Source of the DNA: Climacteris rufus
Lineage: Eukaryota; Chordata; Aves; Passeriformes; Climacteridae
Assembly: GCA_013398175.1 (NCBI GenBank)
Contig: VZRZ01008245.1
Coordinates: forward strand, 125,232-189,231
DNA: 64,000 bases
Direction: 5' to 3'
The notes under the pieces are model-generated. The model was not told where the DNA came from. It searched no databases and was given only the letters and a program-made list of their open reading frames with translations. Below are positions 51,126-62,165 of the stretch, piece by piece. Numbering within the stretch: the first letter of the stretch is position 1; each line of letters starts with the position of its first letter. The translations under genes and the position numbers were made by a program.

Positions 51126-53530
51126 TTAGCCTTCCAAGACATGTGTCAGTTATCTGAAAAAGATTTGTTAAATTAAACTCTGTTTTCCTCATTTCCCAAA
51201 TCTGAAGAAACTAAAAAGCCTGTGAGTAATGTAGACCCAAACTCTGATGGACAAATGCACATGCAACAAATGGCCCCACTGACTTTGCTGGAGCACCTCA
51301 AAATGTTAAGACATCTCCCAGAAACTCCTACAGCCTGCAACCAAAATAGTTAAAAGTCAGAGCTACTCATATTAAGGAGTTTTATATTCCTACATTATCT
51401 GTATTTAACAGAAAAAAAATGGGGTGTTTTTACTTCAAAACCAATCTGACTGCCTCAAGGAGACAGTCGGAAAGTTATTATTACAATGCATTCATGCTTA
51501 AGTTTCATTGACATAGCAGTGTCAATCACCAAAAGGATGGTCTCCTAGTCCAAGATGCAGCTTGCTACTGCTTACAATAATTCTTGGGCTTTTATGATTA
51601 CTCTACTTCAATTAACCAGTTATAAGAATGTTATTTATTTTTTGGGAGGAGCCAGGACGGTTAAGAGCAAAAAGCAGGACTGGTTCTGCATAACAGCTAC
51701 ATGAGAGACAAAGTCAAGCAAACTTGATGCTGATCTCTTGCACACATCAACCAGGAAGTTGGCAAGGAAATACAGGTGTGACAATCTTATTGGTTAACAG
51801 AAAGAACAATTCAGTGTATAACGAACACCTCTCAAAATTATGAAGGCATCTTTAGTTGGACCCCTGTCTGGTAGACTCCTTTTCTTCTAAAAGAGGAGGA
51901 AAAAGGAAAAATTTTCTAGGAGGTCATGCCAAAGATTCCCAACTCCTCTCTCTAGAGAACAGCTTTGCACATACACAAGTGTGAGTGACATTTGCAACAT
52001 CCAAGTGTGCACATGAAGCTCATCCAAAACTACAAATCACTTTTAGCTTTTTAGGATTTTAAAGTAGAAGGTATAGGGAGCTAGAACATATAGTGGAACC
52101 TACAAGCTGTTTACAGTTCATTATTTAATTATCATATGAACCAGGTGAAAGTAGCACCCACCATATAAACCTGTAATGAAAATAAGGGTAATACTGGCTC
52201 CCATGCCTGTGGTCTTTTGGCATGTGGCACCCACATGAACACAGCACTGAGTAATTGCTACCCTCCAAGTAACTGACATGACCTGCATGACTGCTATTCA
52301 TTACCTTTAGTTTGCTTTTTAACTATTTGATAAGATACTTGACATTTAAAACTTAGAGTCAGTGGAGGGATCAGCACTGTGTACTGAATTAGCAGCCTGG
52401 GGTCAGCTCTGCTAACCAACCCACCAAAGCAGCAAACACCAGAGCTCCACAATAGCCAAGCAAAAGCAGGCATTTCCCCCATTTCTCCTGTGCTGATGAT
52501 TTATATCCCCTCACTCATGCCAGAAAGGAGGTGGGTGCTACCAACTGGTCTCTGGTTACTTCTGCCCAGCAACATCTGCAGAATGTAGGAGGCTGCTGGC
52601 TGCAGGCAGCTCTCCATCAGCTGCCTGTTTGCTCTGCAGCTCCAGCAGCTGCATGATATGAAATAGGAGTGCAGGAACTGAAATCCCAACCTGTTGGTGT
52701 TTGTAATGGCTCAATACATTCAACTCTGAAAATTCAGCTAACCTAGGCAGGATAGCTACAAGTCTTTCAACAGAAAAAAAGAAATGACACCTTATTTCTT
52801 CCTCTCATTCAGACGTGTTAAAAGCAGAAATGGCTCCTACCAGCTAATTGACACAGCAAATCTATTATGTGCATCTTTATGTATGTATGGCTCCTCATGA
52901 AGTTTTAGCAGTCTGCTTTCAGACCACACTCCCATCTCCATCTTTTTCCACACAAGTTTTTTGACCTACAGAGATTGGACCACCTGTGACTTGACTGTGT
53001 GGGGAGCCCCCTGCCTCCCAGGGAATCTTCAAGTGATACAGCTAGATACAGGGAACAGCTGGATGCAAAAAGACCACACTGCTTAAGCTCATTTCTATTT
53101 CGGTCCTTGTCAGCTGCTGGAATGACCTCGTGGAGAGGAAGGGCAAATGAGAGAGGTCTGCTCTGTCCCAGCTCCTGTGCCTTATGCTAAGCATAGATAA
53201 AACACATATCAGACCTTTAACCAATATAAGCTAAGTATTTCACAAGATTTGGGATAGTGTTGCTTATGCCAGCTACAAAAAAAAAAAAAAAGGATTTTTA
53301 AATGAGCATTTTGCATTTGAATGCCAAGAGCCACGTTATCATCAAGCCATCAGCTGGAACTGCGCCAGCAGGTGAATGGGAACACCCATCCTCTATCAGC
53401 TCCCTGTGACTGATTCTGCTTGTTTAGTGTCACCACCTTCGGGAGTGTGCTTACCATTTCCAGGCCATAACTTTTAAAGAAAACTGTAAGTACACGTTGC
53501 CTTAAGTCACTCTAATTGGCTTGAACAGCC
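51126..53530. other. Intergenic DNA, no gene seen
   Basis: No recognised gene or transposon; an A-run lies at 53277-53291. Confidence 0.55.
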
Positions 53531-53535
53531 AGCTA

Positions 53536-53850
53536 GCATCCACAACTTCTCTGGGCAACCTGTCCCAGAGCCTTGACACACTCATAGTAAAGGATTTCTT
53601 TCTAATATCTAATCTAAACCTACTCTCATTCACTTTAAGGCCATTACCCCTTGTCCTACCCCTAAAAGTTATTGAAAATATTCCCTCTCCATCTTTCTTG
53701 TAGGCCTGCTTTAGGTACTGGATGATGCTGTAAAATGTCTCCCCAGGCCCTTCCCCAGGCTAAACAATCCCCATTCAGTCTGTTGAAGACATGCTCCAGC
53801 CCTCTGATCATCCTGTGTCCCTCCTCTGGACAAAGAGGTCCCCACAATCA
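53536..53850 (-). mobile_element. CR1 LINE fragment A
   Basis: An antisense CR1 3' body: 'acttctctgggcaacctgtc', 'aggatttctttctaatatct', 'ggccattaccccttgtccta', 'gctttaggtactggatgatg', ending after 'ccctcctctggacaaagagg'. Frames are broken throughout. Confidence 0.92.
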
Positions 53851-53852
53851 GG

Positions 53853-54070
53853 TATTTATACACATGGATGAGATCCCCCTGAGCCATCTCCGCTGCAGCT
53901 GAACAGTCCTAGCTCTCTCACCCCCTCCTCCATTGACAGATGGTTCACCTTTTCATCACCTTTGAAACCCTTTCCTGGACTTTTCCAGTATGCCCATACC
54001 TCCTGTACTGGGGAGCCCAGAACTGGACCTAGTGCTCTGGATGTGGCCACACTTTCTTTGTCCTGCTGGT
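53853..54070 (-). mobile_element. CR1 LINE fragment B
   Basis: A second antisense CR1 segment: 'tatttatacacatggatgag', 'atccccctgagcca', 'agctgaacagtcctagctct', 'gtactggggagcccagaact', 'gtgctctggatgtggccaca'. It repeats consensus positions already covered by the fragment on its left, so this is a separate insertion or a duplication rather than one continuous element. Confidence 0.88.
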
Positions 54071-54599
54071 AATGCAGTGGTCTATAACACGTCATTAGGA
54101 CACTGTGTAACAAAAGGAATTACATATTGTCAATATTTGCAGACAAGGATTGTGGTGAGGAGCAGTCAGAAGTATATTCAGCATTCTACATTAGGAACCA
54201 TCTCAGAGCATGAACCAGCTGGAACAGGCTGCTGTGTTATTTCAAAGTTCACATTATAAACAGTCAAAGGTCAGGCAGGATAAAAGTACTCTTTCCAGCC
54301 CTGTTCCCCTGCATGACCACCGAATAATGGTATTAATAATCAAACTTTGTTGAACAACTCTTTGAAACCTGACAGAAATGTCCTCCCATCATCTCTCTGG
54401 GTAACTTGTGCCCATTCCACACTATTCTCTTCACAAAGATGAAAAAACTTTCCCCACATCCCCACATCCCCCACCAAAAAAAAAGAAAGAAAAAAAGAGG
54501 TAATATAAGAATGTGAAAACATAGAGGATTTTATACATGATCTAAATTTTGAGAGTTAGTTTTACAGCTTTGTGGCTGAGGCCTAGATAAAAAGATAAT

Positions 54600-55140
54600 A
54601 TTCTGGATCTGGAAAATTCAGCTCAGAAATGGGACTGCTAAATCCCAGATTTGACCTTGACAAGGCAAGTAGAACTGTCCAGGCAAAGACCCCCATCCAG
54701 TTCAGACTGAACCAGAAAGAGAAAAAATGCTACCGTGACATGGACATCGTGGATGTGGTGGAACATCTAGGACATGGCTGCTGTGAGGCCCACGGCAGAA
54801 AGGCGGCTGAACCTCAACACTGGAATCCACTTAAATGGTGCACTCTGTGTGGCTGACTAAAACTGCACATTCTGTGACAAATACACAATCCAAGGCAACA
54901 CCAAGAACTTGGGAGAAGATGGAGGGTTCTGTGGAACACATCATGCAGGCCAGAGGGTATCAACACCATGAGAGTCTGTACAGCTTGGAGAAAAAGACCA
55001 ACACTACCAGGAAAGAGAGAAACTCGGCAGAACAAATGTATACACTATATTGCAGAAGTAATGATGATTGGGATATTGGCCCCAAAGCAAAAGCAATATT
55101 AAATAATATGATGTTAGCACACAAGAAACAGTGGGGCTAA
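54600..55140 (+). other. Unrecognised open stretch, possible decayed retrosequence
   Basis: Frames of 75 codons (54629-54856) and about 100 codons (54835-55140) overlap here in different registers, and the composition (many AAG/GAG/ACC codons) looks coding-like compared with the AT-rich surroundings. No ATG-initiated single frame covers the region and no domain was recognised. It might be a frameshifted processed pseudogene, but I cannot identify a parent gene. Confidence 0.2.
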
Positions 55141-55144
55141 GAGA

Positions 55145-56395
55145 GCATTTGTGTCAGTGGGTTCAGCTGGAATTTCACTGAGAAGATGTGTTTACTGCTC
55201 ATTAGAAAAAAGAAAAAAATAACAGGATGTAATGCTTTATCTTTCCAAATATTCATGTAGGTTAGTAAGAAGAAAGAGAATAAAGAGAATCCCATTCCTT
55301 GCTACTTAAGGACCACCAGTTCTGGAGTTAGAGCTGGGACATCATGTCACTGAAACTCAGTAGAGGCCAAAGGTTTCTGGTCTTCGAGGTAAAGCATCAG
55401 GAAAACTGAGAGGGTCTGGGCTACAGATAAACAAACATAAATTTGAAATAAGAACAATTAATACAAAGGAGGCACACAGAGAATCACAACAAGGTGGCAG
55501 CTCCAGGAGACTTGATGAATTACAGACGTTGTGGCTCGGCTGCTTGTCTGTAATAGAGTTTAGCAGTCAAGGACCAAGGCAGGCCAGAAACAGAAGGGGG
55601 CTTAATTAACAGAAAGAGGCTAATTAAAAACTGCCCATGTGATACGAAGTACAAAAATAAGCTGTCAAAAATAGAAAGGTTTTCCCCATCATTCTCATAT
55701 ATTACAGTATAATAAAAATAGGAAACTGCTGGCTTACAGACTTTGAGCAATACTGAAAACTGAGTATCAGTTGCTCAGACAGGGAAGGAGTCATTGGCTT
55801 TATTCTTGGAGTACAGAAAATTTTCTAGTTTTAGACACAGATAGTTATTTCAATTTATTGAAATACACTTGCTTAAACTTAAGTGTAAGAATTTCAGACA
55901 TGAAGCCTTGCTGGTCATAACTGACTTGCCCAGTTAAGGAGACCAGATAAACAGTCTTCTTCACAGGCTGTGGCACACCCCCAGCTTCCCAATCCCTCTC
56001 ATCTTAGAATCCGCCTTCACTCATTCGCTGACTCCCTCTGGGACTGAAAAAAACATTTCAATGTTAAATCTAAATGCTACCAGGATCAGGCTTTCTCTCA
56101 CCAAGCACAAATGAGCAAGTTCCACATATGCTGAAAATCTCAACACTTCTTGGTGTAATAGACCACGACAGTTTCCTTATTGTTGTGAAAAGGGCATTAA
56201 ACAATACAAGAGAAAGTATATTTAATATGGGTCTTCAAATGACTTAGTGATTTTAAAATGTGTCATTCAGCAATGCCTTCCAGACATCTCAGTACACCAC
56301 AACTCAAAACAGAGTATGGTATAAGAACTGGTTACATGACAAACCCACACCTTTATCTAAAACTATGTAAAGGATGCTCCGTGCTTTTCATGACA
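55145..56395. other. Intergenic DNA, no gene seen
   Basis: No recognised exon or repeat family. Confidence 0.55.
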
Positions 56396-56399
56396 CTGT

Positions 56400-56714
56400 T
56401 GCCTAAAAAGGCTAGCTCAAAAAGTGAGGCCAGTCAGGAGTAAGGGAATAAAAGTTGGGTATTTATTCAAAAGGCCTTCAAGGGTACATTTAGGGCAGAC
56501 AAAGCCCGCTCCTTTGGGTATCACCCAAAATGGACGATAAGTCACGAGGTCTCCACACCTTTATAGGTTTGGTCCATTTGCATATCAGCATAAATTCACC
56601 AATTAAAATTTTGCAATTTCCCCCTAGCTCCCTTAGCTTGCTCCCCCCCGCCCCCCTTTAGAAGCTTGGGCCTGGGCAGCCTAAGTGTCCTTGAAGGGTA
56701 AGTCCAGAGTGGCA
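56400..56714 (-). mobile_element. Solo LTR of an endogenous retrovirus
   Basis: Read on the minus strand, the block has a TATAAA-type box (plus 56571-56577, ctataaagg on minus), a downstream AATAAA poly-A signal (plus 56462-56467) and a C-rich run near the 5' side. The plus-strand words 'ttattcaaaaggccttcaag' and 'ggtttggtccatttgcatat' match an LTR type common in songbirds as I remember it. Proposed ends TG...CA are flanked by matching ctgt tetranucleotides (56396-56399 and 56715-56718), a candidate target-site duplication. No internal retroviral sequence adjoins it. The exact ends are tentative. Confidence 0.7.
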
Positions 56715-59700
56715 CTGTTATGTTTATAGAGAAAGCATACACACCAGGCAATACAGAATTTGAAAAATATAAGGGTTAAAACCTAAGGCAACAACAGCCT
56801 GTATCAAGTGGTGGTGATTTAAACATCCACATGTAAGAGGGAAAAAATGCCTTCAGAGATACCAAAATCCCCATGGATATATCTTTTGTTTTGTAAGCAG
56901 TAATTAAAGAATCAGATTATCATGTTTTAAATCCTTACCATCTCTTCTGCTAGCCACTTTGAAAAATATTATCAATAAACTGTAGGTGCTGCAAATTAAT
57001 TTGTTAATTTATTCACCTAGAAAGAGAAAAATGTTGGGATGGCATATTTTGGAAAACCATCATCCTTCAGGACAAATTATCAGAGTCCTAGCAAAAATTT
57101 ACCTGAACTCCAGTTACCAGATTTAAGTGTTCAGCAACAGAAACCTGTTGAAGTTTTGACTTTCCAGCCCTGTACTGAAATTGGCTTAGTCATGAAAATA
57201 AAGTAGACAGGGGATGGTTGAACCATGGTCTTCCAACTCTCTGGAGAGTGTCTGGACCACTAATAAGACAGCAGTTTCTCCTTTAGTAGTGCTGTTCATT
57301 TGCACATATTAGCTAATATTTCCTGAGCCAATGTGAGAAAAATCACTTTCTTGCCTAACAGACCACAACTAAGCTGGGAAGTGGCATATCTGGGATCTAG
57401 TACCTGCACCAGCATAAATGACTATTATAAAAATAAACAGTCTTGACATGTGTGACTGGGGACACTGAACATCATGGCATACCTCAATCCAGACAGCACC
57501 TACCTGCAATATTCATGATAAGGATTTGAACTATTTCAGGGCAAGAAGGAAATAAAATGGGACCTGCACCTGTCATATGTGTCAGAGGTCTCTCAGCTCC
57601 TAAACTTGGGGCTGTAAGGCTTTCCAGAAAATTTTGGTCAAATTTCACCCAAAGAGCTTTGGGGTGATAAAAAAAAATTACTAATAATTCATGTGGTTAA
57701 GGCACTGACAACAGAAATTTGACCAGTTCTCAAATGAATTTATTCTGCTTTAAACCACTATGTCTTACAACACACTACTACTTTAAGAGCAGTGCAAGAG
57801 TGATGATTCCCAGATCTGTCTGTCTCTGGCTTTGACTCTGAGCGTTGCTAGTCTGGGACTGACTACACATCTCCTTCATTACTTCCCATTCCTCCATGTA
57901 AAGTTTTCATATCTATTCTGAGAAGTAGATCATAAGACTTGGAAGAATGTGTTTATTATGAAATTAGGAAGAATGCCTGAATTCTAAAATTTATGTATTG
58001 CAAAACACAAGGGAAAACAAAGCACTTCAGAAAATGCCTTCAGAACAGATGTGCCATCAGCCACCTGAAGCTCTGCAGATTTCTGTGTAACATCATGAAC
58101 AAAGGCACCTCACACCAGAGGAACCAAAATCATACTAAAAATCCGATGACTAGTTTTGTAAAGTCGTTACATATTAACAGTAATAGGGTCTACCAGATCT
58201 TTATAGCAAAAGGGGAAAACCCTTCTGGAATAGCCCTAATTTGTTTCAAGCTCTGTGGGGCAATTCCTGCAGGATTTAGTCACTGAGGCAGAGAAAGTAG
58301 CCCATTATAAACCGCCAGAAGATAACATAGTGTCTGGGTACAGTCTCAGGGCCCAAGAAGGGAGCTGGGGGAAAGACTGAGCTCCCCTCTCTCTTCATTA
58401 ACAAGGTACAAGGCTGGTTTAGAGACAAGTGTAGCTATCTGCATTGAGGTCACTGGGTTTGAGCTGACAGGGAAGCCCCCGTGAGTAGCTGCATTTGAAT
58501 TATTGAGTTTCCTGCAGGAAACAATTCTGTCAGAGCAGAACAAGGCTATGTGGAAACAGACTAAAGTAAATGCATCCTCTGAAAACAGGAGAAAGCAAAG
58601 GTGAAAATGAAATGGAAATACATCTAAGGCTGGAGGCAGGGGCAGCTGGGGGCTTAGTTTTGAACATGCATTTTTAAACAAAACTCAGGGTTTTTTTATA
58701 AGGTGTGTGAGTGAGAGCCCACCTGCTCATTATCTCTTCACATCACCAGAGAGCAACTAGAACTTCTTAGGTGCGACCTGAGAAAGACTCAGCAAGAGCA
58801 TGTTAAATTACAATTATGAATTGTTTAAGCTGAGACCAAAATGGGTACCCAAGGTTTACTTCTACATCTACACTTAAGAGGATTAAGGATGCAACCTGAT
58901 TGTCCAAAGGGAGTGGTCCCATGTCCAAATACTGACTTGGAAACTTATATTGGTATATGTTTTGGAAGGAAACCTGAGTGGATGAGGTTTGGATAGACAA
59001 TATAAAAGCTAACAACACACTAAATCTTCAGGGACAAATTCTGGAGAGAAAGAACAAATTTATACGCAAACTCTCATTTCTTTATCAGGAAAACATACAT
59101 TTTTCATGAAATACACAGAAAGGTGACTTAAAATGACTGATATCCATGGGAGATTTGGTTTTACCCTCCTAATACATCAAGCAGCTAAGCAAAGCATGGT
59201 ACTACCGAACATTTTTTAGGAATAGCAATGTATTTTTTTGCTTGAGTTCACCATCTTGCTTCTGCACCTTGTTTTCCTAAAAATAAAAAAAAATAAAAAT
59301 AATCCAAACCAAACTAAATCCAAACTGTGATCCAAATGTCTTAATTCTCTCAAGTATATTTGTAACAAATGGGTGCTGTTAGCTCCCATCAGAGAGCACT
59401 GTGAATTTCAAACAGGAAAATCCATATCTGATGGATTTCATCTACCCAGCTGAGTAATGTTAAGTATTCACTGCCCATGAACATGTGAATTTAATCTCAC
59501 TGAAATATATGAGGCATGCACCAAGGAGAACATGCCATAGTTTCAACATATACTGCTGAGGACAGACCTGCACTGACCTCTGCAGAGGTACTGGATGCGG
59601 TCAGTGTGGCAGTGGGGATGACCATCCAGGCCTCGTTTTCCTGAGCATTGCACTGCAGTATATGTACCTGAAACCTAAAGTGATTGGTGTTCAAGTTGCA

Positions 59701-60240
59701 GTTAAAAATAAATGTCTACGCAACTAATTAAGCATGGAATTTGAATTAAATGTTGACTTAGATCTCTGCTTATGAACACAGTTTTTTATTATAGCTTCCA
59801 AATAAATTTTTGTGGAGATCTTTACAAACTTTTTTTAATGTTTTATTACAATTCTTCTATGTGCTATTATCTGTGTATGTGTGCACACATCTGTATAATG
59901 TGCATAGTTATTTATCTAATTAACATCTACAGTTCTGAGTCATCAATTTAACTTTTCCTAAGGACTAAAAGAACAGCAACCCATACTGATTTTCCAACCA
60001 ATCAAAAAAAGACAAATCACTCTTCAGGCAAATCAGGAGTCTTGACTTAAGCTTACCTGGACTTGGATCTTTGCCAATCTTTTAAAATCACCTTTCAAGA
60101 AATATTCCCAAAGCCTACAGAAATGTCTCAGAGCTTTAGATACAGTGTCTGAGAGGAAATAGTTACGTTATTTAATTACAAAATTAACTCTGAATGTTTT
60201 GGTGGGGAAAAACTTGAAAGTTTAGCTGTTTGGAAGTAGT
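56715..60240. other. Intergenic DNA upstream of AGR2
   Basis: AT-rich; an A-rich run at 59279-59300. No gene or transposon was recognised. The last few hundred bases are the likely distal AGR2 promoter region. Confidence 0.55.
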
Positions 60241-60316
60241 ATTCAAATTCAAAACTTGTGGGTGGAGTTGGGGTGTGAAGGTGCATAAATAGGCAGTAGG
60301 GACAGCACCATTCACA
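60241..60316 (+). promoter_or_regulatory. AGR2: AGR2 core promoter with TATA box
   Basis: ATAAATA at 60285-60291 is placed about 25-30 bases before a pyrimidine-initiator-like 'ccattcacac', giving an inferred start near 60311-60317. Just upstream, 'gggtggagttggggtgtg' (60260-60277) carries CACCC/GT-box words on the minus strand, typical Kruppel-like-factor or Sp sites. This is a focused, TATA-driven promoter, fitting a tissue-restricted secretory gene. Function is inferred. Confidence 0.75.
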
Positions 60317-60369
60317 CTGTAACCGGGAGCACCTTCGCACCCTGGCAGGCGTCTGGGACAGTAAACAAG
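60315..60369 (+). other. AGR2: AGR2 non-coding exon 1
   Basis: From the inferred start to a strong AAG/GTAAGG donor at 60369/60370. It is non-coding; the first ATG of the gene model lies in the next exon. The 5' limit depends on the TATA-based start estimate. Confidence 0.7.
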
Positions 60370-62027
60370 GTAAGGCTCTGCACACTCCCTGCTTGCTTCA
60401 GAAGGTACCCGGAGGAGCTGTGAGCCCGAGCTGCTTGGGATGGGGGATCTGATCAATGGAAAGAAAAGACTGCAGCAAAGCAGGCACAGTCCGGGACAGC
60501 TTGTTATGAAGGAAAATGTCTAGAGACATACTGGCTTTTCAGGTTAAAAGAACCAGGAGAAGAGGGGTTATTTTGGAAAGCTTTTCAAAAATGCACACAG
60601 TCTTCCAGAGGTAAAGTTTTTAAGAAGAAGGTTTAATGTTCCTCTTTCTTTGCTTTCTGCACGCTGCCTCCACAACAGCCTAAACTGTGCCTGATATTTG
60701 ATTTCCTGGTTGTCCAATACCTTTTAATTTGTTTTTTTCTCTTTAAAGAAGCATTACTTCCGCCATACAGCTCTATCCAAAACAATTATTGAGGCAACCC
60801 TAACAATCCACAGAGTTTAATTTAACTTCATGTAATTTTCTTCCTTGCCAAGTAGACTTTTTTTGGGGCAGAAAGGCAGTCTGCTGCAAAAGTTGTGTTT
60901 CATACCCTTGAAACAGGGAGTCTTTGGATGTTTGAACTCTATTGGATATCCCAGTAGCAAAGAGCTACATCACTGAAGGAAACTCAGCTAATGTCTCCTC
61001 CTGCAGTTCCTACCTGGAAAAACACTTCTGTTTCCCCAGAGTTTAGTTTTCATTGTCTGAACTTTAAAAACAGTCAGCCTGGTGTGGTGGGGTTTTTTGT
61101 GGGTTTGCTTTTTTTTTGTTTTTTAATAAATCTTTTCGATGTTCTGTACTGCTTTTAGACTATCTTAGATTTTCTTTTTGTACCCTTTATATTGGTTCTA
61201 GTCTCTAGGAGGAAATGTAATGAGAAAACATAGGGTCATGTCACTGAAGTGCTTTTCCCCTTCAGACACACAGCTGAAATGCTGAGGAGTTTTCCATCAG
61301 ATGTGTCTCGTCTCCATGCCTCAGTCAGGCTCAGGAAAAACTCTCTGCTTTGTGCTGTTGCAACTGTCAGGCTCCATTTGAGTTCTCACTTTGCCACACA
61401 GCAACCCCTCCACACTCTTCTTATTACACGTTCTGCTAGGTTTAAGGATTAGATGATATTTTTTAAGGGAAAAGACAGGATTGGAAGCTTCAATAACACC
61501 ATTAAACTGTGTCTATGCTAATGCTCACTGTAAAGCCTAGCTTAACATTCTGAGTTCTCATTTGCTCCCACAGCAAAATGGGGGAGGAGCTGAGACAAAT
61601 TAATTTTTCAGCACCTGCTGCTGGGTTACTCTGGCACTGGGAGATCCAGGTAGAATTGTGAACCTATTAGGACCTGCGTGTACTTTGAAATTGCCAAAAC
61701 TCTGATAATTTTACCAAGCGTATTCAATAAATGTAAAAAGAAGAGAGAGAAACTAACAGACACAGATGCGCACATCCTAAAAGGGCCACAGCCCGATGGC
61801 ACGAACAGGTAGTGGGAAGCAGCCGGGTCCTTCAGGGCAAGTTTGCTAAGCAAACCTCACGCCTCCGTGGCCCCCGGGGCTGTTCCTTTCAGCCCTGACT
61901 CACCCCGCTGCATATTTGTGACTCGCCCTGCTGCTTTACCCAAGTGTCCTTATCTGCTGCGTGCCTCACGGCCAGCGCCGGTCCGGGAGGCACCACAGTG
62001 ACGGCCAGTTTCTCTCACCTGTTCCAG
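60370..62027 (+). other. AGR2: AGR2 intron 1, 1658 bp
   Basis: Mostly AT-rich, but the last 250 bases (from about 61780) turn GC- and CpG-rich. A T-run lies near 61110-61120. No transposon was recognised. Confidence 0.75.
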
Positions 62028-62165
62028 GAGCAGCCATGGAGAAGAATTACGTGTCCATGTTCTTGCTGCTCATTGTTATCTCCTGTGCTCTGGCAAAGGA
62101 TGCAGGCAAGAAGGATTCAAAGGACACTACTGCTAAGCCAAAACTGCCTCAGACACTCTCCAGAG
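62028..62165 (+). CDS. AGR2: AGR2 coding exon 1 (signal peptide)
   Basis: Acceptor ...cctgttccag at 62027, 8 bases of UTR, then ATG at 62036. It encodes residues 1-43 plus one base, with donor gtaaaa and phase 1, the same as in AGR3. Confidence 0.94.

Noticed and set aside
61961..62035. In-frame 25-codon extension upstream of the AGR2 ATG
   Set aside because: It begins with GTG, lies mostly in intron 1 before the acceptor at 62027, and would bury the signal peptide.
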